Shown: positions 16,592 through 24,302 of the stretch, piece by piece
Position numbering within the stretch: position 1 is the first letter of the stretch
Layout: each line of letters starts with the position of its first letter
NCBI GenBank assembly: GCA_035548515.1
Contig: DASZSW010000026.1
Location: 124,001 to 188,000, forward strand
Length of the DNA: 64,000 bases
Direction of reading: 5' to 3'
DNA from: DASZQY01 sp035548515
Lineage (GTDB): Bacteria; Pseudomonadota; Alphaproteobacteria; Rhizobiales; Kaistiaceae
Made by a program: the position numbers and the translations under genes
The notes under the pieces: generated by a model
Seen by the model: only the letters and a program-made list of their open reading frames with translations
What the model was told of the DNA's origin: nothing
Database searches by the model: none

Positions 16592-16602
16592 AAGGTCGCG
16601 TC

Positions 16603-16938
16603 ATGACGGACGGTTTGCTCATCGCGACGTTCACGCTGTCCGCGGCAGCAAAGCATGGCGTGGAGCGCGTCAGAGAACTCTATCTTGCACGTTTTCCCGA
16701 CAATCCGCCGGCCGTGGCATCCGTTGCATGGGGGTATGTCGAAGGAAGCGATCCGCTTTCCGGGAAGGTCATCGTTGGATTTTACCAGCAATCCCAGTTT
16801 GCTGAAATCGAACATGGCATACAGGAAGTGTCGGGCGTGCCGCTGATCTATTTCACGACCGAGCAGTTCCATCCGCTGTTCGACGGAAAGGTGTTGGACT
16901 ACGAGGATGGGCAGGGGTTTTTTCTGAGGGCGCCGTAG
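16603..16938 (+). CDS. Hypothetical protein, candidate immunity protein of the orphan cassette
   Basis: The product is 111 residues from the ATG at 16603, with AAAGG upstream. A TTG at 16588 in the same frame would add five residues. The protein contains HGVERVRELYLARFPDNPPA and a C-terminal segment FTTEQFHPLFDGKVLDYEDG. No family was recognised. GC content is lower than in the flanking portal-derived DNA. It follows the orphan C-terminal domain by 11 bp, mirroring the first domain/small-gene pair, which supports an immunity role by position only. Confidence 0.58.
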   Translation: MTDGLLIATFTLSAAAKHGVERVRELYLARFPDNPPAVASVAWGYVEGSDPLSGKVIVGFYQQSQFAEIEHGIQEVSGVPLIYFTTEQFHPLFDGKVLDYEDGQGFFLRAP

Positions 16939-16955
16939 CTGGGCCCGAAGCCGCT

Positions 16956-17119
16956 GCAATGCTGCTCGGCATTCCCGGCGACAACACCTGCGCCAACTAC
17001 AAGGAAGCCAACGCCGCCTTCTGGCGCGGCACGGTGCTTCCGCTGACGGCGAAGATCGCCGGCGCGATCGGCGCCTGGCTGGCGCCGGCGTTCGGCGATG
17101 GCCTAGGCTGTGGGTTCGA
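16956..17119 (+). pseudogene. Third, decayed portal gene fragment
   Basis: This segment copies portal positions about 15148-15312 with more substitutions than the second copy. It reads MLLGIPGDNTCANYKEANAA in frame, then a single-base deletion and a nearby insertion around 17102-17118 break the frame. No linker or C-terminal domain follows. It abuts the small membrane-protein gene that normally comes after the portal in GTA clusters. It may therefore be the remnant of the original portal 3' end, pushed downstream by inserted cassettes. Confidence 0.7.
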
Positions 17120-17134
17120 TGATGGGAACAGGAC

Positions 17135-17320
17135 TTGGACGACATCACGCGCACGATCAGCGAGCGCGGCGATCTTGCGCACCTGGTGCTCTTCCTTTGG
17201 GCGAGCGGGGCGAGCGGGTTGCTCGTGTGGGTGCTGAAGGAGCTCGCCGCTTCCAACCGGCGGTTCAACGACTTCGTTTCCGAGATCGCGCGGCTGAACC
17301 GGTTTTTCGATCGGGATTAG
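17135..17320 (+). CDS. Small membrane protein at the GTA g3.5 position
   Basis: The product is 61 residues from a TTG start with GGGAACAGGA upstream. It has an amphipathic N-terminus, one membrane segment (LVLFLWASGASGLLVWVL, about 16-33) and a basic/aromatic C-terminal helix ending LNRFFDRD. Its position between portal and prohead protease matches RcGTA g3.5, whose role is not well defined. The frame is intact although the DNA just upstream is a broken portal fragment. Confidence 0.6.
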   Translation: MDDITRTISERGDLAHLVLFLWASGASGLLVWVLKELAASNRRFNDFVSEIARLNRFFDRD

Positions 17321-17419
17321 TCGCGCTGTGGTGGCCGCGACTGCGCCGACGAAGGCGTGGGCGGCGGGGACGAGCCCGGCCATGACGGTTGGGTGGTGTT
17401 GCGAGGCGCCTGTTCTGGG

Positions 17420-17437
17420 TCCCCGCCTTCGCGGGGA
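17420..17437. repeat. REP-like palindrome
   Basis: TCCCCGC-CTTC-GCGGGGA is a perfect 7-bp stem in the gap between the g3.5-like gene and the prohead protease region. The same TGGGTCCCCGCCTTCGCGGG core recurs at 18322-18341, so this is a repeated intergenic unit. Confidence 0.65.
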
Positions 17438-17489
17438 TGACCGTTGGCGGGGTGACGACCTCGCGGGTTCTGGACCAAGGGAAACCTAG

Positions 17490-17627
17490 ATGAAGCATCT
17501 CCTGGCGCGCTTTGGCGCGGGGCCGGGCGCGGATCATCGCGCCGTGTTTTCCGGATTTGCGCGGCGGCTGTCGCGCGTGATCGCGCTGAAGCGCGCCGCG
17601 CCGAAGGTGCGGGCGGTGGCGGGATGA
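17490..17627 (+). CDS. Very small basic protein, uncertain
   Basis: An ATG frame of 45 residues (MKHLLARFGAGPGADHRAVF to KVRAVAG) lies between the g3.5-like gene and the protease. It is rich in Arg, Ala and His, with a weak upstream purine run (AAGGGAAA). It could be a small head accessory peptide or a chance frame. No family was recognised. Confidence 0.35.
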   Translation: MKHLLARFGAGPGADHRAVFSGFARRLSRVIALKRAAPKVRAVAG

Positions 17628-17715
17628 ATGCAACGCGAACTGCCTCACCAACGCTGACAGTGAAGTTGAGCCGGTGAAGCAAGCGATGCGCCGCTTCCCG
17701 GAAATTCGAGGTCAC

Positions 17716-18237
17716 ATGAAACACGAAACGAAATTCGCACGCGTGGCGCTCTCGAGCGTTGACGCGGACGGGACGTTTACCGGCTACGCGTCGCTGTTCG
17801 GCAAGACCGACCTTGGCCGCGACGTGGTGATGCCGGGTGCGTTCCGCGCTTCGCTGGCGAAGCGTGGAGCGGGCGGCGTGAAGATGCTGTTCCAGCATGA
17901 TCCCAACCAGCCGATCGGCGTGTGGACGGATATCCGCGAGGACAGCCAGGGGCTGTTCGTCAAGGGGCGGCTGACGGCCGACGTGGCTCGCGCACGCGAG
18001 GTGCTGGCGCTGATGCGCGCCGGCGCGCTCGACGGCTTGTCGATTGGCTATCGGACGGTGCGCGGCAAGACGGACGCCAAGACCGGCGTACGGCGGCTAA
18101 TGGAAGTCGACCTGTGGGAGATTTCCGTCGTGACGTTCCCGATGCAGCCCGAGGCGCGCGTGTCGTCGGTGAAGGCGCTGCAGCTCGCAGCTCTCATTCG
18201 CCGGGCGACGGCGATGCTGCGGGACGCGACCCGCTAG
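17716..18237 (+). CDS. HK97-family prohead protease (GTA g4)
   Basis: This 173-residue serine protease cleaves the capsid protein during head maturation. The start ATG follows GAGG. The fold signature is visible: TGYASLFGKTDLGRDVVMPG near the N-terminus, FQHDPNQPIG with the catalytic His, and ALDGLSIGYRT with the catalytic Ser. LWEISVVTFPMQPEA closes the core. It directly precedes the major capsid gene, separated by two REP-like hairpins. Confidence 0.92.
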   Translation: MKHETKFARVALSSVDADGTFTGYASLFGKTDLGRDVVMPGAFRASLAKRGAGGVKMLFQHDPNQPIGVWTDIREDSQGLFVKGRLTADVARAREVLALMRAGALDGLSIGYRTVRGKTDAKTGVRRLMEVDLWEISVVTFPMQPEARVSSVKALQLAALIRRATAMLRDATR

Positions 18238-18257
18238 CAAAACGAACGCAGGTGTCA

Positions 18258-18342
18258 TGCCTGCGAAGGCAGGCATCCAGTGTCCGCCGTCGGCTCAGGT
18301 TCTGACGCCGCGGCGGATACTGGGTCCCCGCCTTCGCGGGAC
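18258..18342. repeat. Pair of REP-like hairpins between protease and capsid genes
   Basis: TGCCTGC-GAAG-GCAGGCA (18258-18275) is a perfect stem, followed about 50 bp later by GTCCCCGCCTTCGCGGGAC (18324-18342). The pair has the layout of bacterial interspersed REP elements. They may stabilise mRNA ends or uncouple protease from capsid expression. Confidence 0.6.
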
Positions 18343-18390
18343 GACGGTGGAGTGTGGCCCACTCCCTCAGGTATTCCCACGAAAGGAAAA

Positions 18391-19647
18391 ATGATGACCC
18401 AGGAAATGAACGCGGCGCCGGAGATGAAATCCGGCGAGGCGACGGAAGCTTTTAGCGAATTCATGCACGCCTTCGAGTCGTTCAAGGAGGCGAACGACCG
18501 TCGGTTGGCCGAGATCGACCGCAAGATGGCGGCCGATGTCGTGACCAACGAGAAGGTGGAGCGCATCAACCGCGCGCTCGATGAACAGAAGCGGGCACTC
18601 GACCAGATGCTGCTGAAGGCCCGGCGTCCGGCTCTCGGCGGCGGCGCGGCGACAAGTGCCGCGGCCTTGGAGCACAAGGCGGCGTTCGAGGCGTACATCC
18701 GCGGCGGTGCCGAGGAGGGGCTGCGCAGCTTCGAGCAGAAGGCTCTGGCGGTCTCCACCAACAGCGGCGCCGACGGCGGCTACACGGTGCCCGATGACGT
18801 CGAGCGCGAGATTGGCCGCCGCCTGGCGTCGATCTCGCCGATCCGCGGCATCTCGGGCGTCAAGCAGATCTCCGGCAACGTCTACAAGAAGCCGTTCGCG
18901 ACGAGCGGGGCGGCCACCGGCTGGGTTGCTGAGACGGACTCGCGCACGCAGACCAACACGCCGACGCTCGCCGAGCTGCAGTTCCCGGCGATGGAGCTCT
19001 ACGCCATGCCGGCGGCGACCGGCACGCTGCTCGACGACAGCGCGGTGAATATCGACGAATGGATCGCGAGCGAGGTCGAGCTGGCGTTCGCCACGCAGGA
19101 GGGTACGGCGTTCGTCAACGGCGATGGCGACGGCCAGCCGACCGGCTTTCTGCATGGCACCAAGATCGCAGAAGCTTCGTGGGCGTGGACCAAGATCGGC
19201 TACGTCAAGACCGGCGTGTCGGCCGGCTTCGCGGCGGACGGCGGCGGTTACGACAACCTGGTCGACCTCGTCTACACGCTGAAGTCGGGCTACCGGCAGA
19301 ACGCGCACTTCGTCATGAACCGCAAGACGCAAGGCGCCGTACGCAAGCTGAAGGACGAGAACGACAACTACATCTGGGCGCCGGCGGCCACTCTCGGCGC
19401 GCCCGCGAGCCTGATGGGCTTCCCGATCGCGGAGTCGGAGGACATGCCGGACATCGGTGCCGACTCGTACTCGATCGCGTTCGGCGATTTCCTGCACGGC
19501 TACCTGATCGTCGACCGCATCGGCGTACGCGTGCTGCGCGATCCGTATTCGGCCAAGCCCTACGTGCTGTTCTACACGACCAAGCGCGTCGGCGGCGGCG
19601 TCCAGGATTACGACGCCATCAAGCTCCTGAAATTCGGCACGGCCTAG
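18391..19647 (+). CDS. HK97-type major capsid protein (GTA g5)
   Basis: The product is 418 residues. The ATG at 18391 has AAAGGAAAA directly upstream. Residues 1 to about 110 are a helical, charged scaffolding-like region (FMHAFESFKEANDRRLAEID), as in HK97 capsids that carry a cleavable delta domain. The rest is the HK97 fold: STNSGADGGYTVPDDVEREI, FVNGDGDGQPTGFL, HFVMNRKTQGAVRKL, SLMGFPIAESEDMPD. The upstream protease is expected to remove the N-terminal domain. A terminator-like hairpin follows the gene. Confidence 0.94.
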   Translation: MMTQEMNAAPEMKSGEATEAFSEFMHAFESFKEANDRRLAEIDRKMAADVVTNEKVERINRALDEQKRALDQMLLKARRPALGGGAATSAAALEHKAAFEAYIRGGAEEGLRSFEQKALAVSTNSGADGGYTVPDDVEREIGRRLASISPIRGISGVKQISGNVYKKPFATSGAATGWVAETDSRTQTNTPTLAELQFPAMELYAMPAATGTLLDDSAVNIDEWIASEVELAFATQEGTAFVNGDGDGQPTGFLHGTKIAEASWAWTKIGYVKTGVSAGFAADGGGYDNLVDLVYTLKSGYRQNAHFVMNRKTQGAVRKLKDENDNYIWAPAATLGAPASLMGFPIAESEDMPDIGADSYSIAFGDFLHGYLIVDRIGVRVLRDPYSAKPYVLFYTTKRVGGGVQDYDAIKLLKFGTA

Positions 19648-19684
19648 AGCCCCGCGTCCCTCCTCTCAAGGACGTGTCGAATGG

Positions 19685-19725
19685 CGGCCCCGCCGGGCTT
19701 CGGTCTGGCGGGGCCGTTCTCTTCT
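19685..19725 (+). terminator. Intrinsic terminator-like hairpin after the capsid gene
   Basis: CGGCCCCGCC (19685-19694) pairs perfectly with GGCGGGGCCG (19707-19716) around a 12-base loop. TTCTCTTCT follows. This is a Rho-independent terminator pattern with a modest U-tract. Its position inside the virion operon would lower expression of downstream head-tail genes relative to capsid, which matches the stoichiometry particles need; that consequence is inference. Confidence 0.65.
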
Positions 19726-19746
19726 CCCCATTGCCTACTCCCGGAT

Positions 19747-20325
19747 ATGCCCATGACCGCAGCGCTGATCACGCCGCCGGCGATCGAACCGGTGTTGCTC
19801 GATGACGCCAAGGCCTACCTCCGTCTCGACGCAGATGACGATGATGCGCTTGTGACCGCCGCGATCACCGCGGCGCGGGTGCATGTCGAAGCGCTGACGC
19901 GGCGGTGCCTGATCGAGCAGAGCTGGCGAGTGTATCTCGACCAGTGGCCGCGCCGGCGGATCGTGCCGCTCGTTCCGGCGCCGCTGATCTCGGTGGAGTC
20001 GGTTACCGTCTACGACGCGGCTGGCGCGCCACATGTGGTCGACGAGGACGACTACGAGGTCGATACGGTGTCGGTTCCGGGATGCCTGCTGCTTTCCGCA
20101 GCGGTGCCCGTGGCGGCGCGACAGATCAACGGCATCGAGATCGAGCTGACGGCCGGGTACGGCCCCTCGAGCATCGACGTGCCGGGACCGCTGCGCCAGG
20201 CGATCATGATGCTGGTCGCGCATTGGTATGAGCATCGCGGTGTCGTCGGCCATGATCGCGCCGGCGAGATACCGCCGCACGGGTTCGATGCGCTGATCGC
20301 GCCGTACCGGATCCTGTCGCTATGA
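19747..20325 (+). CDS. Head-tail connector protein (GTA g6, gp6-like)
   Basis: This product is 192 residues from the ATG at 19747 (a second ATG is at 19753). It is the adaptor that docks below the portal. The family pattern is clear: LDDAKAYLRLDADDDDALVT, AARVHVEALTRRCLIEQSW, IELTAGYG, and a C-terminal helix with MMLVAHWYEHR. Order and length match the HK97 gp6/GTA g6 group. Its stop overlaps the next start in an ATGA. Confidence 0.88.
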   Translation: MPMTAALITPPAIEPVLLDDAKAYLRLDADDDDALVTAAITAARVHVEALTRRCLIEQSWRVYLDQWPRRRIVPLVPAPLISVESVTVYDAAGAPHVVDEDDYEVDTVSVPGCLLLSAAVPVAARQINGIEIELTAGYGPSSIDVPGPLRQAIMMLVAHWYEHRGVVGHDRAGEIPPHGFDALIAPYRILSL

Positions 20326-20657
20326 GCGCCGCGCTTTACGATCCGGGCTGGCTGCGGCACCGCGTGACGGTGGAGTCGGCGGCAGGTGTCGCCGACGGTG
20401 CTGGCGGCGAAACCGTGACGTGGGACACGCTCGCGACTCTGTGGGCGCATCTCGCGCCGGTTTCCGACGGCGAGAAGATCGTGGCGGGTCACCTGTCCGG
20501 CGTCGTGACGCATGAGGTGACGCTGCGCTGGCGCGACGACATCGCCGGGGGCATGCGCATCGCCTACCGCGGACGGACGTTCCGGATACTGGCGGTGTAC
20601 GACCCCGATGAAACACGACGCTACGTCGTCGCGAAGACGAGCGAGGAGGCACCATGA
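20322..20657 (+). CDS. Phage head closure (stopper) protein (GTA g7)
   Basis: The product is 111 residues. It starts LYDPGWLRHRVTVESAAGVA, with a central WDTLATLWAHLAPVSDGEK and a C-terminal VTLRWRDDIAGGMRIAYRGR. This is the SPP1 gp16-like head-closure family, which seals the connector after packaging. It overlaps both neighbours in ATGA junctions. Confidence 0.88.
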   Translation: MSAALYDPGWLRHRVTVESAAGVADGAGGETVTWDTLATLWAHLAPVSDGEKIVAGHLSGVVTHEVTLRWRDDIAGGMRIAYRGRTFRILAVYDPDETRRYVVAKTSEEAP

Positions 20658-20884
20658 CGTCGGCTCTCTCGATCACCGGCGCCGATCTCATCCGCGCATT
20701 GCGCGATGCGCTGCCCGCGGTGGATGACGCCGTGCGCGACAGGGCCGACGCGCGAGCAGCGGAGCTGGCGCGCGACGGCGTGGCGACACGCGTCCTGCGC
20801 CGCGGCGAGGGCGCCTATACCGTCGAAGTAGCGGGCGATTCCCTCTTCGAGCGCACGTTCGGCGCGCTGGGAGATGAGCTGTGA
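20654..20884 (+). CDS. Small hypothetical protein between g7 and g8
   Basis: The product is 76 residues, helical at the N-terminus (ADLIRALRDALPAVDDAVRD) with a short beta end (GEGAYTVEVAGDSLFERTFG). ATG/GTGA overlaps with both neighbours place it in the virion operon. RcGTA has no numbered gene at this point, but phages often have a small HK97 gp10-like protein here. This gene could be a shortened version of it. Confidence 0.6.
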   Translation: MTSALSITGADLIRALRDALPAVDDAVRDRADARAAELARDGVATRVLRRGEGAYTVEVAGDSLFERTFGALGDEL

Positions 20885-21285
20885 CGCATCCCTCGCTCGC
20901 CCTGCAGAAAGCGATCGTCGCGGCGCTGATCGGCGATAGCGCCGTCGGGGCGCTGATCGGCGACCGCATCTGGGATGCACCGCCGCGCGACGCGACGTTT
21001 CCGTATCTGACCATTGGCCAGGTGAACACGACGGACTGGAGCACCGGCAGTGAGGACGGCGCGGAACATCAGCTGACGCTGCATGCCTGGTCGCGCGAGC
21101 GCGGCAAGCGCGAGTGCTACGCGATCGCGGCGGCCGTGGAGGCGACCTTGCATGACGCGGCGCTGACGCTTCAGGACCACGCCCTGGTCAATCTCAGATT
21201 CGAATTCGCCGAAACCCGGCGCGATCCCGACGGGATCACCTACCACTGCGCGATCCGCTTCCGCGCCGTAACCGAACCGACATAG
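20881..21285 (+). CDS. DUF3168 tail completion/terminator protein (GTA g8)
   Basis: The product is 134 residues from a GTG that overlaps the previous stop. LALQKAIVAALIGDSAVGAL, IWDAPPRDATFPYLTIG and HQLTLHAWSRERGKRECYAI match the DUF3168 family, which forms the tail terminator ring that joins tail tube to head. Position between connectors and major tail protein agrees. Confidence 0.9.
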   Translation: MTHPSLALQKAIVAALIGDSAVGALIGDRIWDAPPRDATFPYLTIGQVNTTDWSTGSEDGAEHQLTLHAWSRERGKRECYAIAAAVEATLHDAALTLQDHALVNLRFEFAETRRDPDGITYHCAIRFRAVTEPT

Positions 21286-21296
21286 GAGAGTCGCCA

Positions 21297-21710
21297 ATGA
21301 CCGCGCAGAAGGGCAAGGACCTACTGCTCAAGATCGATACGGACGGTGGCGGCACGTTCGCGACCGTCGCCGGGTTGCGTTCGCGCCATATCGCGTTCAA
21401 CGCGGAGAGCGTCGACATCAGCAACGCTGACTCCTCCGGGCGCTGGCGCGAGCTGCTGGAAGGCGCCGGCGTGAAACGTGCGAGCATCGCCGGCTCGGGC
21501 ATCTTCAAGGACGCATCGACCGACGCCACGGTGCGCCAAGTGTTCTTCGACGGCACCATTCGCAACTGGCAGGTGATCGTGCCGGACTTTGGCACCCTGG
21601 CTGGGCCATTCCAGATCACAGCGCTGGAGTACTCCGGCGAGCACAACGGCGAGGTCGCGTACGAACTGGTACTTGAGTCGGCCGGCGCGATCTCGTTTAG
21701 CGGAGCCTAG
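21297..21710 (+). CDS. Major tail tube protein (TP901-1-like, GTA g9)
   Basis: The product is 137 residues preceded by a GGAG ribosome-binding site. The pattern AQKGKDLLLKIDTDGGGTF, ISNADSSGRWRELLEGAGVK, IRNWQVIVPDFGTLAGPFQI and LEYSGEHNGEVAYELVLESA is that of the TP901-1/GTA major tail protein, which polymerises into the tail tube. It is followed after 2 bp by the g10 gene. Confidence 0.92.
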   Translation: MTAQKGKDLLLKIDTDGGGTFATVAGLRSRHIAFNAESVDISNADSSGRWRELLEGAGVKRASIAGSGIFKDASTDATVRQVFFDGTIRNWQVIVPDFGTLAGPFQITALEYSGEHNGEVAYELVLESAGAISFSGA

Positions 21711-21712
21711 GC

Positions 21713-22021
21713 GTGGTCAACCGGCAACGCGGCGAGATCGAAGCGACGCTCGACGGGCGGTCGTGGACGCTCTGTCTGACGCTGGGTGCGCTGGCCGAAC
21801 TCGAGGCGGCGCTGGGTGAGGGCGACCTGCTGGCGCTCGCCAAACGGTTCGAGGCGGGGCGGCTGAGCGCAACCGATGCGGTGCACGTGATCGGCGCTGG
21901 GCTGCGCGGCGCCGGCAACGACGTCGATGACGCGGCGGTGGCGGGAATGCGGGTGGACGGCGGCGCGGCGGGATATGTCGCCATCGTGGCGGAGCTGCTC
22001 GCGGCGACGTTCGGTGGCTGA
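21713..22021 (+). CDS. GTA g10, tail assembly chaperone-like (gene transfer agent family protein)
   Basis: The product is 102 residues from a GTG. It contains IEATLDGRSWTLCLTLGALA, then ELEAALGEGDLLALAKRFEA, typical of the short proteins that precede the tape measure in GTA clusters. By analogy with phage tail chaperones it would coat the tape-measure protein during assembly. It overlaps the next gene by 8 bp. Confidence 0.82.
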   Translation: MVNRQRGEIEATLDGRSWTLCLTLGALAELEAALGEGDLLALAKRFEAGRLSATDAVHVIGAGLRGAGNDVDDAAVAGMRVDGGAAGYVAIVAELLAATFGG

Positions 22022-22208
22022 TCGGTTCCCCTGGCGCGAGGTCATGGCGTTTGGCCTTGGACGATTGCGGCTGCCGCCGGCCGCGTTCTGGCGCGCGACC
22101 CTGCGTGAGCTTTCTGCAGCGGCTGAGGGAGCGGGCGCCGCGCGCGGCGCCCGCATGGAACGTGACGCGCTCGACCGATTGATCAAACGATTTCCGGATG
22201 GAGCCTGA
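22014..22208 (+). CDS. GTA g10.1, small tail assembly chaperone (rcc01693-type)
   Basis: The product is 64 residues from a GTG at 22014 that overlaps the end of g10. The pattern FPWREVMAFGLGRLRLPPAAFWRATLRE matches the short rcc01693-like chaperone family (quoted here in two parts: FPWREVMAFGLGRLRLPPAA and FWRATLRE). In dsDNA phages the equivalent is often made by frameshifting; here it is a separate overlapping gene. Its stop overlaps the tape-measure start. Confidence 0.78.
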   Translation: MADRFPWREVMAFGLGRLRLPPAAFWRATLRELSAAAEGAGAARGARMERDALDRLIKRFPDGA

Positions 22209-22777
22209 TGGCGATCGACCGTCTGACTATCGACTTTGACGCGAACATCGCGCCGGTCGAGGCCAAGCTGACGCAGCTTGCGTCGCGGGCCACCGCATTT
22301 TCGTCGTCCATCAGTCGCGCATTCAAGGACGCGGTGGTCGGCGGCAAGGACTTCGAGTCCGTGCTGTCGTCGCTGGCTCTGAAGCTGGCCGGCCTGGCGC
22401 TCGATCGCGCCATTCAGCCGCTGTCCAACCTGTTCGGCGGACTGGTCGACGGATTGTTCAAGGGCTTCGGACTCGCCAACGGCGGTGTCGTTTCCGCCGG
22501 CGTGGTGAAGCCGTTCGCGCAGGGCGGTGTGGTTTCAGCGCCAACGTTATTTCCCCTGGCGCGCGGGCTGGGCCTGATGGGGGAAGCCGGAGCGGAGGCG
22601 GTGCTGCCGTTGGCGCGCGGTGGCGACGGCACCCTTGGGGTGCGGACCTCCGCGGCCGCACCTGTTGTCGTCAACTTCAACATCACGACGGCCGACGCGG
22701 ACAGCTTCCGCAAGGCGGAGACACAGGTCACCGCAATGCTGGCACGCGCCGTCGGTCGCGGAAGAAGGGGCCTCTGA
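22208..22777 (+). CDS. Short tail tape-measure protein (GTA g11)
   Basis: The product is 189 residues. N-terminal AIDRLTIDFDANIAPVEAKL, then a Gly-rich hydrophobic middle (LFGGLVDGLFKGFGLANGGV) and the tape-measure signature FPLARGLGLMGEAGAEAVLP are seen. The length is far below siphophage tape measures (often 600-1000+ residues) but normal for GTAs, implying a short tail. Both ends overlap neighbouring genes by one or two bases. Confidence 0.88.
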   Translation: MAIDRLTIDFDANIAPVEAKLTQLASRATAFSSSISRAFKDAVVGGKDFESVLSSLALKLAGLALDRAIQPLSNLFGGLVDGLFKGFGLANGGVVSAGVVKPFAQGGVVSAPTLFPLARGLGLMGEAGAEAVLPLARGGDGTLGVRTSAAAPVVVNFNITTADADSFRKAETQVTAMLARAVGRGRRGL

Positions 22778-23415
22778 TGCCGGCGCTGGTTCCGTTTCAC
22801 GAGGTGCGCTTTCCGACCGCCATCGCCTTCGGCGCGAGCGGCGGGCCGGAGCGGCGTACCGACATTGTCGCGCTGGCGTCCGGCCACGAGGAGCGCAACA
22901 GCCGCTGGGCGGACTCGCGCCGGCGCTACAACGCCGGCTACGGCGTGCGCTCGCTGGACGACCTGCACGCGGTCATCGCGTTCTTCGAGGAACGGCGCGG
23001 GCGGCTCTACGGATTTCGCTGGAAGGATCGCGCCGATTTCCAGTCGTGCGCACCAGGCGCCGTCGTTGCCGCCACCGATCAGACGATGGGCGAGGGCGAC
23101 GGCGAAACGGCAACGTTCCAGCTCGCCAAAACCTATGGAGCCGAACACGCACCGTACGTGCGCGCGATTCACAAGCCGGTGGCGGGCACGGTCATGGTTG
23201 CCGTCGATGGCGTGGCGCTCGAGGACGGATGGAGTGTCGATGTCGCGACGGGCGTCGTGACTTTCGACGCGGCGCCTGCCGAGACGGCGCTCGTCACCGC
23301 CGGCTTCCAATTCGACGTGCCGGTGCGCTTCGACACGGACAAGCTCGAGGTGAACCTCACGAGTTTCGCGGCCGGCGACATACCCGCCATTCCGCTGGTG
23401 GAGATTCGGCTGTGA
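22777..23415 (+). CDS. DUF2460 distal tail protein (GTA g12)
   Basis: The product is 212 residues. The DUF2460 pattern is complete: FHEVRFPTAIAFGASGGPER, SRRRYNAGYGVRSLDDLHAV, FRWKDRADFQS, and the C-terminal FQFDVPVRFDTDKLEVNLTS. In RcGTA this protein forms the distal tail ring that connects the tube to the baseplate hub. Confidence 0.93.
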   Translation: MPALVPFHEVRFPTAIAFGASGGPERRTDIVALASGHEERNSRWADSRRRYNAGYGVRSLDDLHAVIAFFEERRGRLYGFRWKDRADFQSCAPGAVVAATDQTMGEGDGETATFQLAKTYGAEHAPYVRAIHKPVAGTVMVAVDGVALEDGWSVDVATGVVTFDAAPAETALVTAGFQFDVPVRFDTDKLEVNLTSFAAGDIPAIPLVEIRL

Positions 23416-24302
23416 GGACCATCGATCCGGGCCTCACCGCCCATCTCGCGACGGGCGTCACCACGCTATGCCGCTGCTGGAAGCTGACACGCACGGACGG
23501 AGTCGTTCTGGGCTTTACCGATCATGATCGCGCCCTGGCGTTCGACGCGCTGACGTATGAGCCGGAGAGCGGCTTCGACGCCAGCGAGGAGACGAGCGCG
23601 ACGGGCTTCGCGATCGGCGGGATGGAGGTGCTGGGTGCGCTGTCCTCCGACCGCCTGCCTGCGGACGATCTCGCGGCTGGCGTCTACGACAACGCCGAGG
23701 TGCGGGTTTACCTGGTCAACTGGACCACGCCGAGCGAGCGACATCTGCTGCGCGTCGGCCATCTTGGCGAGGTGACGCGCGAAGACGGCGTGTTTCGCGC
23801 CGAGATCCGCGGACTGGCGTCGGCGCTCGACGAGCCGCAGGGGCGGGTGTTCAGGCACGCCTGCGATGCCGACCTCGGCGACGCACGATGTGGCGTCGAT
23901 CTGGAAAGCGCGGACCTGCGCGGCGAGGGCGCCGTGACCGCGGCCACCGGGCGGCGGCGCTTCATCGCGAGCGGGCTTACGGATTTCGACGCCGGCTGGT
24001 TCGAACGCGGGCGGTTGATGTGGACGAGTGGCGCGAATGCCGGCCGCGCCATCGAGGTGCGTGCACATCGCGTGCTCTCCGGCGACGTCGTTCTGGAGCT
24101 GTGGCAGCCGATGCATTTCGACATCGCCGATGGCGACGCTTTCGTCGTGACGGCGGGTTGCGACAAGCTGTTCGCGACGTGCGTGGCGAAATTTCACAAC
24201 GCGGCGAACTTCCGCGGCTTTCCGCACATGCCAGGCAATGACTTCGCGCTGTCCTATGCCCGCGCCGGCGACGTCAACGACGGCGGGCCGGTGATCCCAT
24301 GA
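23412..24302 (+). CDS. DUF2163 baseplate hub protein (GTA g13)
   Basis: The product is 296 residues from a GTG overlapping the previous stop. TLCRCWKLTRTDGVVLGFTD, HDRALAFDALTYEPESGFDA and the Cys-rich segment CDADLGDARCGVDL identify the DUF2163/GTA hub family. In RcGTA the corresponding protein binds an iron-sulfur cluster; the conserved cysteines (RCWK, HACDAD, DARCG, VTAGCDKLFATC) are present here. It overlaps the peptidase gene by 4 bp. Confidence 0.92.
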   Translation: MRTIDPGLTAHLATGVTTLCRCWKLTRTDGVVLGFTDHDRALAFDALTYEPESGFDASEETSATGFAIGGMEVLGALSSDRLPADDLAAGVYDNAEVRVYLVNWTTPSERHLLRVGHLGEVTREDGVFRAEIRGLASALDEPQGRVFRHACDADLGDARCGVDLESADLRGEGAVTAATGRRRFIASGLTDFDAGWFERGRLMWTSGANAGRAIEVRAHRVLSGDVVLELWQPMHFDIADGDAFVVTAGCDKLFATCVAKFHNAANFRGFPHMPGNDFALSYARAGDVNDGGPVIP

